A stretch of 64,000 nt of DNA, taken from contig NZ_KK073768.1 of assembly GCF_000582685.1 (NCBI RefSeq), positions 4,435,612-4,499,611 on the forward strand, in the 5' to 3' direction. The position numbers were made by a program, and so were the translations under genes. Below, piece after piece: positions 51,918 to 60,922 of the stretch. Positions within the stretch are counted from its first letter, which is position 1; each line of letters starts with the position of its first letter. Source of the DNA: [Scytonema hofmanni] UTEX 2349. GTDB lineage: Bacteria > Cyanobacteriota > Cyanobacteriia > Cyanobacteriales > Nostocaceae. The notes below the pieces were generated by a model. It had not been told where the DNA came from. It was given only the letters and a program-made list of their open reading frames with translations, and did no database searches.

Positions 51918-53072
51918 ATGACAGACCAACCTTCCGCCGCTACTCCAATGAATGCCGCTGCTATCCCCATGAATAGAGTGTCGGCATCTACCCCGCTAAA
52001 TGCTGCTAATAATGTTCCCAAGCCTGGTATGGGTATGGTTACAGGGAAAGCGATTCTCAGTGTTGATTTAGGTAGAACTTCCACCAAGACTTGTGTAAGT
52101 CGCGAACCGAGCAATGTGATGTTCGTCCCCGCCAACGTCAAGCAAATGACTATGGAACAGGTGGCTGGAGGGGTTTTTGAGGCACGCGCTACTGACCCCT
52201 TAATGGATCTGTGGCTGGAGTATCAAGGTAATGGCTATGCTGTTGGTCAACTAGCAGCAGATTTTGGGGCAAATCTCGGAGTAGGTCAATCTAAGGTTGA
52301 AGATGCACTGGTAAAAGTTTTGGCTTGTGCCGGCTACTTCAAGCTGAAAGATGAAATCTCAGTTATTCTCGGTCTGCCTTTTCTTTCTTTAGAGCAATTT
52401 GAAAAGGAAAAAGCACAACTGATTAGCCAAGTGACTGGTCCCCATGTGATGAAGTTCCGGGGAGAATCTGTGAACCTGAATGTCAGCAAGGTTTGGGTAA
52501 TGCCAGAAGGCTATGGCAGTCTTTTATGGTGTGAAGCTCAACCGAAAAAAGGACCCGGAGTTCCAGATTTTACGAAAGTTTCGGTGGCGATCGTCGATAT
52601 CGGACATCAAACTATCGATTGTTTAATGGTGGATAACTTCCGCTTCGCTCGCGGTGCTTCTAAGAGCGAAGACTTTGCCATGAGCAAGTTTTATGAAATA
52701 GTCGCCAAAGAGATTGAAGGAGCTGATAGTCAGTCTCTAGCGTTAATTTCAGCTGTGAACAAACCCAAAGGCGATCGCTTTTATCGTCCTAGAGGTTCTA
52801 GCAAACCTACGAATCTCGATGATTTTCTCCCCAACCTCACAGAGCAGTTTTCTCGTCAGATATGCGATCGCGTGCTAGCATGGCTGCCAGAACGGGTTAC
52901 TGATGTCATTCTCACTGGCGGTGGTGGTGAGTTCTTCTGGGAAGATATACAACGGCTGCTCAAAGAAGCGAAGATTAATGCTCACCTAGCTGCTCCCTCT
53001 CGCCAAGCTAACGCGTTAGGGCAGTATATTTATGGAGAGGCACAGTTATCTTCCACTCGCGCTCCTAAGTAG
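51918..53072 (+). CDS. ParM/StbA-like actin-family ATPase
   Basis: The product has 384 residues. After a low-complexity N-terminus (1-45, TPMNAAAIPMN repeats), the actin-fold phosphate-1 loop SVDLGRTSTKT is at about 49-59, phosphate-2 VAIVDIGHQTIDC near 230 and the adenosine motif ILTGGGGEFF near 333. The domain matches actin-like N-terminal (ALP_N/StbA) ATPases that polymerise to segregate plasmids. It is followed after 11 bp by a small coiled-coil partner, as in parM-parR operons. Whether it moves DNA here is inference; plasmid genes are absent, so it may be a chromosomal cytoskeletal system. Confidence 0.88.
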   Translation: MTDQPSAATPMNAAAIPMNRVSASTPLNAANNVPKPGMGMVTGKAILSVDLGRTSTKTCVSREPSNVMFVPANVKQMTMEQVAGGVFEARATDPLMDLWLEYQGNGYAVGQLAADFGANLGVGQSKVEDALVKVLACAGYFKLKDEISVILGLPFLSLEQFEKEKAQLISQVTGPHVMKFRGESVNLNVSKVWVMPEGYGSLLWCEAQPKKGPGVPDFTKVSVAIVDIGHQTIDCLMVDNFRFARGASKSEDFAMSKFYEIVAKEIEGADSQSLALISAVNKPKGDRFYRPRGSSKPTNLDDFLPNLTEQFSRQICDRVLAWLPERVTDVILTGGGGEFFWEDIQRLLKEAKINAHLAAPSRQANALGQYIYGEAQLSSTRAPK

Positions 53073-53083
53073 GCTTAAAACTG

Positions 53084-53593
<510 letters not shown>

Positions 53594-53636
53594 ACAGTCA
53601 TCAGGGTGTTGAGCAGAAAAAGCTCTCAATAAACAT

Positions 53637-53676
53637 CCTTAATAGTAATTACTATTAAGGATTGTTAATTTTTTTT
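53637..53676 (+). terminator. Intrinsic terminator of the ParM/ParR-like operon
   Basis: A perfect 24-bp palindrome, CCTTAATAGTAATTACTATTAAGG, is followed nine bases later by eight T residues. A weaker GAGC...GCTC hairpin precedes it. It lies 44 bp past the ParR-like stop codon. Confidence 0.75.
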
Positions 53677-53785
53677 AGATAAAGTTTATAGTTTGGCGTG
53701 GTTACGGGTAGTCAGATTCTCCACTTTCTTTGAGAAGTCGGGAATCTTGCCAAGAGTTAGTTACGGAAAAAAATATGTTTTTAGT

Positions 53786-53823
53786 AAGCACCAAAGGTGC
53801 TTAAATTGAGCGCTTCAGCGCTC
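53786..53823. repeat. Pair of adjacent small hairpins
   Basis: AAGCACCAAAGGTGCTT (53786-53802) and GAGCGCTTCAGCGCTC (53808-53823) sit 5 bp apart in non-coding sequence. The wording resembles cyanobacterial palindromic repeats, where a short constant frame carries different hairpins. Confidence 0.6.
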
Positions 53824-53990
53824 ACTACAACCTCATATTTATTATATTAAGAACTTCTAGGAACACATTCGCTAGCTTTTGTGTCCTAATTGACTAGGGG
53901 TAACAGTAATTTCATTTATACTTAATTGTTTTTTTACACAAAAGCGTGTATAAATGCTAGAATCCACAGTTGGAAACTTAGGATATCTCA

Positions 53991-55430
53991 ATGCCAGTTC
54001 TAGCTAGCTCAATCAAGTTTGGTACGGACGGCTGGAGAGGTGTTATTGGTGATGAATTCACCTTTGAACGCCTCGCATTGGTCGCGCCAATTGCAGCAAA
54101 AGTGTTATTTGATACTTATAATTCAACGGTGAATAGCCGGACAATTATTGTCGGTTACGATCGCCGATTTATGGCGGAAGATTTCGCCCGTGCTGTTGCT
54201 GATAGTGTGACGAAGATCGGATTTGATGTATTATTGAGCGAAACCTTTGCCCCAACTCCGGCTTTTAGCTGGGCAGCAAAACAACTCAATGCCTTGGGTG
54301 CCCTGGTAATTACCGCAAGTCATAATCCAGGAAAATATTTGGGATTAAAAGTCAAGGGAGCTTTTGGGGGATCAGTGCCTCCAGAAGTAACCCATGAAAT
54401 AGAAACGCTTTTGTCTGATGGAGTGCCATCCCCAACAACTCCAGGCAAAATCGAAATGTTCAACCCTTGGGGCAGTTATTGTCAAGAACTAGAAGGCAAA
54501 GTTGATATTGCCAAGATTCGAGAGGCGATAAATTCAGGTAAACTGACAGTATTTGCCGATGTGATGCATGGTGCTGCATCTGGTGGATTAGCGATGCTGC
54601 TAGGAGATCAAGTAAAAGAAATAAATAGCGATCGCGATCCGCTTTTTGGTGGTGGTGCCCCAGAACCGTTACCAAAATATCTTTCGCGTCTATTTGAAGT
54701 GATAAAGGCGCACCGCGAAAGCAATCAAGGTTTGGCAGTAGGATTAGTATTTGATGGAGATTGCGATCGCATCGCCAGTGTAGATGGCGAAGGTAACTTC
54801 CTCAGTTCACAAGTATTAATCCCCATATTAATCGACCACCTAACCTTAAGGCGCGATTTTAAAGGTGAAATTGTCAAAACTGTTAGTGGTTCTGACTTAA
54901 TTCCCCGCGTTGCCGCACTGCACAAATTATCAGTATTTGAAACAGCAGTTGGTTACAAATACATCGCCGATCGCATGTTAGTATCGCAAGTATTACTAGG
55001 TGGTGAAGAATCAGGGGGAATTGGTTATGGGAACCACATTCCTGAACGCGATGCACTGCTCTCAGCATTGTACGTACTAGAAGCAATTGTTGAATCAAAG
55101 CTGGATTTAGGCGATTATTACCGTTATTTGCAAGAGCAAGCTGGTTTTGATTCGGCATATGATCGCATTGATTTACCTCTAGCGAGTATGGACGTGCGAT
55201 CGCGTCTTTTGCAACAATTGGAAAAAGAACCTTTAACAGAAATCGCCGGACTTGCAGTAATTGATTGTCAAACAATCGACGGCTACAAGTTCCGTCTAGC
55301 TGATAATAGTTGGTTGATGATTCGTTTCAGCGGAACTGAACCAGTTTTACGCTTATACTGCGAAGCACCGACACTCGAACAAGTGCATCAAACTTTGGCT
55401 TGGGCGAAAGATTGGGCGAATTCTGTTTAA
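53991..55430 (+). CDS. Phosphoglucomutase/phosphomannomutase family protein
   Basis: The product has 479 residues. The phosphoserine loop TASHNPGKYLGLK near 104-116, the metal-binding LVFDGDCDRIASVD near 250-263, the sugar-binding GGEESGGIGYG near 342-352 and the C-terminal phosphate-binding RFSGTEPVLRLY near 447 are all present. It interconverts hexose-1- and hexose-6-phosphates in the cytosol, feeding glycogen and nucleotide-sugar pools including those for the exopolysaccharide cluster. Substrate preference (glucose or mannose) cannot be read. ATG start; a strong hairpin follows its stop. Confidence 0.93.
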   Translation: MPVLASSIKFGTDGWRGVIGDEFTFERLALVAPIAAKVLFDTYNSTVNSRTIIVGYDRRFMAEDFARAVADSVTKIGFDVLLSETFAPTPAFSWAAKQLNALGALVITASHNPGKYLGLKVKGAFGGSVPPEVTHEIETLLSDGVPSPTTPGKIEMFNPWGSYCQELEGKVDIAKIREAINSGKLTVFADVMHGAASGGLAMLLGDQVKEINSDRDPLFGGGAPEPLPKYLSRLFEVIKAHRESNQGLAVGLVFDGDCDRIASVDGEGNFLSSQVLIPILIDHLTLRRDFKGEIVKTVSGSDLIPRVAALHKLSVFETAVGYKYIADRMLVSQVLLGGEESGGIGYGNHIPERDALLSALYVLEAIVESKLDLGDYYRYLQEQAGFDSAYDRIDLPLASMDVRSRLLQQLEKEPLTEIAGLAVIDCQTIDGYKFRLADNSWLMIRFSGTEPVLRLYCEAPTLEQVHQTLAWAKDWANSV

Positions 55431-55436
55431 CAAATT

Positions 55437-55470
55437 GTAGTAGCATAGGCATATTTGTCTATGCTACTAC
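55437..55470. terminator. Hairpin after the phosphomutase gene
   Basis: Arms GTAGTAGCATAG and CTATGCTACTAC form a perfect 12-bp stem with a 10-nt loop, starting six bases after the stop. The following GAATTTTAG is only weakly T-rich. It is likely an intrinsic terminator or mRNA 3' stabiliser. Confidence 0.65.
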
Positions 55471-55529
55471 GAATTTTAGTTTGCTAAGAGGGAATCCTAA
55501 AGCAAACATCCATCGAGTGAGTGATTATT

Positions 55530-56099
55530 ATGGAGTTAAACAACTTCAGCCTCAGTATTTCACCAGGAACTGAATTATCTGGAGGTTATCTACAGCTAGA
55601 ACATAACACCCAGTACAACGTAGTTTTGGCTAATAAGCGTGCTATGCGTTGTGATGCCAAGCTCGAAATTGATGGCAAGCATGTGGGAACGTGGCGACTT
55701 GAAGAGTATGATTCAATTGTGCTAGAACGTCCAGCTCATGATACGGGACGATTCACATTTTATAAGTTGGGAAGTGCTGAGGCTACCAAAGTTGGTATTA
55801 GCCAACAGGATGCAAATATCGGCTTAGTCAAAGTTACCTTTACTCCAGAACATCAAGTTGAAACACGCTCTTCATCTGCTGTAACAAGAGGTTTGATGTC
55901 AGAAGGCACAACACGTTCCTTTAGTGCTGGTGGTACGGGATTATCTGGTGAGAGTAAGCAGCAATTCAGCAATGCGGCTGCAATTGATTACGACTATTCA
56001 CAAGCTACTGTAATTCACCTGCGGTTAGTAGCGAGAACTGACGAACCGCGTCCTTTGACACCGTTATCGAATCCAGTACCGCCACCAATTCACTTGTAA
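55530..56099 (+). CDS. Conserved-looking hypothetical protein with beta-sandwich composition
   Basis: The product has 189 residues from ATG 55530; a GTG at 55521 in the same frame is less likely since GAGTGAG precedes the ATG. It has no signal peptide. Residues 5-110 are strand-rich (YLQLEHNTQYNVVLANKRAMR; KLEIDGKHVGTW; RFTFYKLGSAEA), suggesting a beta-sandwich binding domain. The central 130-160 segment is Gly/Ser-rich, and the end is Pro-rich. No family is recognised. It is 11 bp upstream of rdgB and on the same strand, so the two are probably co-transcribed. Confidence 0.8.
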   Translation: MELNNFSLSISPGTELSGGYLQLEHNTQYNVVLANKRAMRCDAKLEIDGKHVGTWRLEEYDSIVLERPAHDTGRFTFYKLGSAEATKVGISQQDANIGLVKVTFTPEHQVETRSSSAVTRGLMSEGTTRSFSAGGTGLSGESKQQFSNAAAIDYDYSQATVIHLRLVARTDEPRPLTPLSNPVPPPIHL

Positions 56100-56110
56100 A
56101 AAAAACGACG

Positions 56111-56725
56111 ATGACAAGACTTGTGGTTGCAACCGGAAATCCAGGTAAGTTGCGGGAAATGCAAGCTTACTTGGCTGATTTAGGTTGGGAATTGACCCTA
56201 AAGCCTGAAGAATTGGAAGTTGAGGAGACAGGGGACACCTTTGCTGCAAACGCTTGTTTAAAAGCCTCTCAGGTGGCTTTGGCAACAGGAAATTGGGCGA
56301 TCGCCGATGATTCTGGTTTGCAAATTGATGCCCTTGGTGGCGCACCAGGAGTGTATTCTGCACGTTATGGCAAAACTGACTCTGAACGCATTGCCAGGGT
56401 GTTGAGAGAATTGAAGGACGAACCGAATCGGCAAGCGCAATTTGTGTGTGCAGTAGCGATCGCTTGTCCGGATGGAGCGTTCGCCCCTGGCGTTGGCGGA
56501 GCCATCGCACTACAATCTGAAGGTGTTTGTCGTGGCGAAATTCTCGAATCCCCCCGTGGTAATGGTGGTTTCGGCTACGATCCAATTTTTTATGTTCCAG
56601 AAAAAAAATTAACTTTTGCCGAAATGACACCAGACTTGAAACGGTCAATTAGTCATCGAGGCAAGGCAATTGAGGCTTTAATTCCCCAACTGGCAATTTT
56701 AGATTCAATCCAAAATCGGTCTTGA
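56111..56725 (+). CDS. rdgB: RdgB/HAM1 dITP/XTP pyrophosphatase
   Basis: The product has 204 residues. It hydrolyses non-canonical purine nucleoside triphosphates (XTP, dITP) to monophosphates, keeping them out of DNA and RNA. The start VVATGNPGKLREM near 5-17, the catalytic DDSGLQIDALGGAPGVYSAR near 65-84 and the GNGGFGYDPIFYVP block near 151-164 are characteristic. Residues near 120-130 (GAFAPGVGGAIA) are longer than I expect for the family, as if a short repeat was inserted in frame. It is cytosolic. It ends at a bidirectional hairpin shared with convergent glnB. Confidence 0.95.
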   Translation: MTRLVVATGNPGKLREMQAYLADLGWELTLKPEELEVEETGDTFAANACLKASQVALATGNWAIADDSGLQIDALGGAPGVYSARYGKTDSERIARVLRELKDEPNRQAQFVCAVAIACPDGAFAPGVGGAIALQSEGVCRGEILESPRGNGGFGYDPIFYVPEKKLTFAEMTPDLKRSISHRGKAIEALIPQLAILDSIQNRS

Positions 56726-56730
56726 AAAGC

Positions 56731-56755
56731 TTGAGCGGAGGTTTCCTCCGTTCAA
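56731..56755. terminator. Bidirectional terminator hairpin between rdgB and glnB
   Basis: TTGAGCGGAGG and CCTCCGTTCAA (one G-T mismatch) form an 11-bp stem with loop TTT between the two convergent stop codons. T-rich sequence is limited. Confidence 0.65.
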
Positions 56756-56771
56756 ACTTCTCGCAAAATTC

Positions 56772-57110
56772 CTACACTGCTTCTGTGTTCTTTTCCCCAG
56801 TACGAATCCGCACAACTTGCTCAACCGGCGAGATAAAAATCTTACCATCACCGATTTCACCAGTGCGGGCAGCGGAGATAATTTTGTCTACCACCATATC
56901 AACTTGGTTGTCTTCAACGACAATTTCCACTTTTAGCTTTTGCAGAAACTCAACCGTGTATTCAGAACCGCGATAGCGTTCGGTTTGACCTTTTTGTCGT
57001 CCGAAACCCCGGACTTCCGAAACAGTCATACCAACGATACCAGCGTTGACTAAGGCAATTTTCACTTCATCGAGCTTAAAAGGGCGAATAATCGCTTCTA
57101 CTTTTTTCAT
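56772..57110 (-). CDS. glnB: Nitrogen regulatory protein PII
   Basis: The 112-residue product is the standard length. PII is a trimeric cytosolic sensor of ATP/ADP and 2-oxoglutarate that controls NtcA/PipX, N-acetylglutamate kinase and nitrogen uptake in cyanobacteria. The T-loop with Ser49 (phosphorylated in cyanobacteria) and Tyr51 is intact (GSEYTVEF), as are Lys90 and Arg101/103 of the nucleotide site. The start is ATG 57110, with AAGGAG eight bases upstream; the in-frame GTG three codons earlier lies inside that site. Upstream is a short inverted CAGATCATCTG motif of unknown role. No obvious NtcA box was seen. Confidence 0.97.
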   Translation of the reverse strand: MKKVEAIIRPFKLDEVKIALVNAGIVGMTVSEVRGFGRQKGQTERYRGSEYTVEFLQKLKVEIVVEDNQVDMVVDKIISAARTGEIGDGKIFISPVEQVVRIRTGEKNTEAV

Positions 57111-57252
57111 TATTTCCACTCCTTACTTCTAGTAGCTTCGTTTATCTATCTAACCAGATCATCTGTCTGATGTTTTAAGTAGCATCTCAACCCCAAATAA
57201 ATATTTATGGGCATTGGGTATGGGAAAGATGATTTTGACGAATTAAGCTATT

Positions 57253-57840
57253 TTACCGACTTTGATGCTCAAAAAACGGACGTACAATCACATACCCAAC
57301 GCCAAAAGCTGTAAGTATGATTAATAAAATGGCAATGATTAACGACCAAGCACTGACTTCTTTTGGCTCTGGTTCACTATGGGGATAATAGCGTACTTCT
57401 TCCTCTTCTATGAAAACTGGTTCGGGTATTGGGGGAGAAAAGTTTGAAGTGCCAAAGCTGTCACGCACATTTTCTGGAACTACAGGTGAATAAAGACGAG
57501 AAACCCGCTGTTGTTGTGGTACTTGATTTACGGGATGGCTGGTTTGACTTTTCAAATCGGCAGAAGCGTGAGGAATTTGACTATGACTAGCCGTAGTAGA
57601 AGTGTCAACCAAATTTTGCAGGTGTAAAAAAGACTGAACGGCTTTAGAAATTTCTTGCCGGAGTAGTTGATTTTCCTGCACTAATTGTTTATTTTGGGCA
57701 GTGAGTGCATCTAACATTGCCTCTGCTGCTTGCAATTCTCCTGCCAAATCCCGGTATACAGATAGTGGTACAGAGGGAGAATAGACTTGAGAGTTTGCCG
57801 TAGATGTATGGCTGTGAATAGAACCTGTGCTTGCTTGCAT
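57253..57840 (-). CDS. Tail-anchored-like hypothetical protein with coiled coil
   Basis: The product has 195 residues. A polar Ser/Thr-rich N-terminus is followed by a coiled coil at about 30-75 (LAGELQAAEAMLDALTAQN), a low-complexity Pro/Gln/Ser middle, an acidic EEEEVRYYPHSEPEP patch near 145-158, and a C-terminal transmembrane helix at about 167-189 (LIIAILLIILTAFGVGYVIV). The topology suggests a tail-anchored protein facing the cytosol. No named family is recognised, though similar proteins recur in filamentous cyanobacteria. It lies upstream of glnB on the same strand with a 142-bp gap, probably not in an operon. Confidence 0.8.
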   Translation of the reverse strand: MQASTGSIHSHTSTANSQVYSPSVPLSVYRDLAGELQAAEAMLDALTAQNKQLVQENQLLRQEISKAVQSFLHLQNLVDTSTTASHSQIPHASADLKSQTSHPVNQVPQQQRVSRLYSPVVPENVRDSFGTSNFSPPIPEPVFIEEEEVRYYPHSEPEPKEVSAWSLIIAILLIILTAFGVGYVIVRPFFEHQSR

Positions 57841-58125
57841 CGGTAGTTTAGTATCAAAAATGAAAGTAATTAGATTATTCAGAACTGCTATTAGAAAGAG
57901 TCAGCCTGGGAACTATGCCCAAGAATAATGGAAAAATGCCCACAGAGTAAAGAATTTTTATTTACTTTTTTCTTTAAGAATATACGGTAAACCCATAATC
58001 CCAAAGAAAACTTTTCCAAGCCTAAGCGGATTCTTTACTTAGTATATATAGTTTCGCTTTGTGTTTTTCAGTGCTGAGGGAACACCGATTGCTAGTGGGA
58101 CTTCTTGAAGTTGGCTGTAGACAAG

Positions 58126-58339
58126 ATGCAACGGGGCAATTATCAAGAAGCAATTCAAGATTTAACTGAGGCAATTCACCTTGAAAGTAATTTTGCCCCA
58201 GCTTATAGCGATCGCTGATTTAGAAAAAGCAGCTCAACGTTTTGGCAAGAGAGAGAAATTAGCTTACCAAAAAACTCTCGATATCCTTAAAGTTGTGCAA
58301 CAACAAATACCATCGGGAGCCGAGATTGCTCTGCTTTAA
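58126..58339 (+). pseudogene. Relic of a TPR-repeat protein
   Basis: From ATG 58126 a typical TPR helix pair is readable (QRGNYQEAIQDLTEAIHLE, then NFAPAYSDR) and stops at TGA 58216. Directly at this point, in the HIP1 octamer AGCGATCGCT, the C-terminal part continues in another frame (ADLEKAAQRFGKREKLAY...) to TAA 58337. In intact TPR proteins a further repeat would lie between. It looks like an internal deletion of about one repeat at a HIP1 site. It is not expected to be functional. Confidence 0.7.
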
Positions 58340-58360
58340 GATTTGATTTTAAACGCAAAT

Positions 58361-58423
58361 TGTACCGAGTCACAATGCCATTGTATCGAGTCACAATCGC
58401 ATTGCATCGCGTGACAATCGCAT
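58361..58423. repeat. Three 21-bp tandem repeats
   Basis: The units TGTACCGAGTCACAATGCCA/T, TGTATCGAGTCACAATCGCA/T and TGCATCGCGTGACAATCGCA/T run head-to-tail, with a truncated fourth unit (TGCAGG). They lie between the TPR relic and the antiporter gene stop. Confidence 0.85.
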
Positions 58424-58571
58424 TGCAGGGTATTGCTAAACTTAATTTGCGCTCGGATTAAGGAAATGCTGTACTTAGTCAAATTCACAATAAATGCAAA
58501 GTCGGGAATCTCACAGGCGATCGCATTTTAAAATGTAGGGAATGCGATCGCATTGCAGACGACAGATAAAA

Positions 58572-60878
58572 CTATTTGAGTGTTTCGGTTTCACCGGCTT
58601 TGACAACTGGGATGGACAGCGGTACTGGTTTAAAAGGTGCCAGCAACTCTTGTAGTTGATTTAAATTCGCCAAGCTACCACACAAAAGCACTTGATCGTG
58701 AGTTCGCAAGTCCATGTTACCATCAGGAAAGCGGATAAATTTGCCATCTCGGCGTATCGCTTGCACTTGTACGCCATATTCGCGGCGAATATCGAGATTA
58801 ACCAAAGTTTTAGCGAGAAATGGAGAATCGGCGTTGACACTCATCCACTGACAAGCGCTATTTTCTCCAGGGATAGCTGCTTTACCTTTAGCAAATTCAT
58901 CCAAAGCTGCAAATTCTTCATCTGCACCAACTACCAACAAGCGATCGCCTTCTGCCAATATTGTATCAGTTGGCGGATAATCTATTTCTTCACCGTTGAC
59001 GCGGCGAATTGTCATTAAACTCACTCCTGTTAAATAGCGCATATCCGCTTCTTCTAAAGTCATACCGACCAAGGGCGAAGCTGATGGTAAATTATACCAG
59101 CGGCGATTTAAATCTTGAGTTGCTTGCTGTAAATCCCGCTTGACTTCAGATGCTGATTGTTCTGGTCGCAAATCCAAATAATGACGTTCGCGAATTTCCT
59201 GCATTTCTTGCTGTACGACACTTAGGGACATTAAGCCTGTTAATAAATAAGTTGCCATTTCCAAACTTGCTTCAAACTCTGGTTGGACAACTTCTCTCGC
59301 TCCCAGTTGGTAAAGCACCTCAATATCTTTATCTTTGGTAGCGCGAACAACTAAATCTAATTCTGGGGATAATTCCAAAGCGCGTTTTAAACAAAGACGA
59401 GTACTCATCGGGTCAGGAAGTGCGATCGCCATAGATGAAGCATTGTTAACTCCAGCCGTTTCTAAAACATGGAGACTCACGCAATTACCATATACATAAG
59501 GCACACCCGCCTCCCGCAATTGCTGAATTCTACTTTCGGATTGGTCTATCACCACCATCGGCAAATCGTGTTGCTGCAACAACTTCACCAAATTTCTGCC
59601 CACGCGTCCATAACCGCAGATGATCACATGCTCTTTTATTGGTAACTCTTCTGATACATCCAGCGGTTGACCTTCTCCATCTAAATACGGTTTCAGCCAA
59701 GGCATTGATTCGGCAAAGTTGAATAAAACCGGCACAAATCGCAGCACAAAAGGCGTAATTATTAATGTTACCGCTGTGGTTCCCAAAGTCAGTAAATATA
59801 TCTGCCGCGATACCAGCCCCAGCGCTTGTCCTTCACTAGCCAGCACAAAGGAAAATTCCCCTATTTGCGCTAGTCCCAACCCAACAATTAACGCCGTTTT
59901 CAGCGGGTAGCGGAACAGCATAACTATGGGTGTAATAATCAAAAACTTACCGACAAATACCAGCGCTACCAGCCCCAAAATCAATTCTAGGTTGTTCCAC
60001 AAAAATACCGGGTCAATTAACATCCCAATTGAAGCAAAGAACAAACTAGCAAAGATATCCCGCAGCGGTTCTACATAACTCAGAGTTTGATCTGCGTATT
60101 CCACCTCTGAAATCATCAAGCCGGCGACAAAAGCACCCATTTCAATGGAAAGCCCCATATGCTCGGTCAGCAGAGCAATACCCAAACACAGCGCTACTAC
60201 CCCTAATAAAAATAGCTCTCGGCTTTCGGTACGGGCAAGTAGTCGCAACAAAGGTGGTATTAGCCAAATTCCTGCGGCGATCGCACCAGCAGCAAATAAG
60301 CTAATCTGCGCTAGCGCTGTTAATACTGCTATACCAATGGTTTCTGGTGGTTGATCGAGAGCGGGTAAAACTGCTATCATTAGTCCCAGCGCCAAGTCTT
60401 GGACTACCAAAATACCCAGCATCACTTGTCCGTGCGGTGTTTCCGTTTCGTTGCGCTCCATCAAGCACTTGAGGACAACTGCGGTAGAAGATAAAGAGAG
60501 AATTGCTCCCAAAAAGACGCCTTTAGCGGGTAAGACTCCCCAAGCTCCTGTGACTCCACATACTAAAACCGTGACTACAATTGTCAGGGTAATTTGTGCG
60601 GCACCTCCTCCAAGAGCGATCGCTCGCACTTTTTTCAGTTCCGCTAAGGAGAACTCTACCCCCAAAGCAAATAACAAAAACGCGACACCGAATTGTGCCA
60701 AAGTTTCTACTTGAATAACTTCTTTTATTAATCCCAATCCGGTTGGTCCCACGATCATGCCGCCGATGAGATACCCTAGTAACACGGGTTGTCCCAACAA
60801 AGCTGCCAAAAGTCCGCCACAAGCAGCGACGCCGAAAACTGACACTAAGTCAACTATTAATCTAAAATCTTCTTGCAC
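58572..60878 (-). CDS. CPA2-family cation:proton antiporter with TrkA-N and TrkA-C domains
   Basis: The product has 768 residues. Residues 1-390 have about twelve membrane segments with the CPA2 pattern (GYLIGGMIVGPTGLGLI; LSLSSTAVVLKCL; GLMISEVEYADQTL). Residues about 405-530 form a TrkA-N Rossmann domain (EHVIICGYGRVGRNLVKLL) that binds nucleotide. TrkA-C domains follow at about 600-670 and possibly 690-755. This is the KefB/NapA-like layout: an inner- or thylakoid-membrane Na+ or K+/H+ exchanger under nucleotide control. Ion specificity is not readable. The ATG start gives MQEDFRLIVDLV. It is monocistronic. Confidence 0.92.
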   Translation of the reverse strand: MQEDFRLIVDLVSVFGVAACGGLLAALLGQPVLLGYLIGGMIVGPTGLGLIKEVIQVETLAQFGVAFLLFALGVEFSLAELKKVRAIALGGGAAQITLTIVVTVLVCGVTGAWGVLPAKGVFLGAILSLSSTAVVLKCLMERNETETPHGQVMLGILVVQDLALGLMIAVLPALDQPPETIGIAVLTALAQISLFAAGAIAAGIWLIPPLLRLLARTESRELFLLGVVALCLGIALLTEHMGLSIEMGAFVAGLMISEVEYADQTLSYVEPLRDIFASLFFASIGMLIDPVFLWNNLELILGLVALVFVGKFLIITPIVMLFRYPLKTALIVGLGLAQIGEFSFVLASEGQALGLVSRQIYLLTLGTTAVTLIITPFVLRFVPVLFNFAESMPWLKPYLDGEGQPLDVSEELPIKEHVIICGYGRVGRNLVKLLQQHDLPMVVIDQSESRIQQLREAGVPYVYGNCVSLHVLETAGVNNASSMAIALPDPMSTRLCLKRALELSPELDLVVRATKDKDIEVLYQLGAREVVQPEFEASLEMATYLLTGLMSLSVVQQEMQEIRERHYLDLRPEQSASEVKRDLQQATQDLNRRWYNLPSASPLVGMTLEEADMRYLTGVSLMTIRRVNGEEIDYPPTDTILAEGDRLLVVGADEEFAALDEFAKGKAAIPGENSACQWMSVNADSPFLAKTLVNLDIRREYGVQVQAIRRDGKFIRFPDGNMDLRTHDQVLLCGSLANLNQLQELLAPFKPVPLSIPVVKAGETETLK

Positions 60879-60922
60879 TTTTTAAAATAACTATTAAGAC
60901 CGATTAATTCAGCATACAAAGT

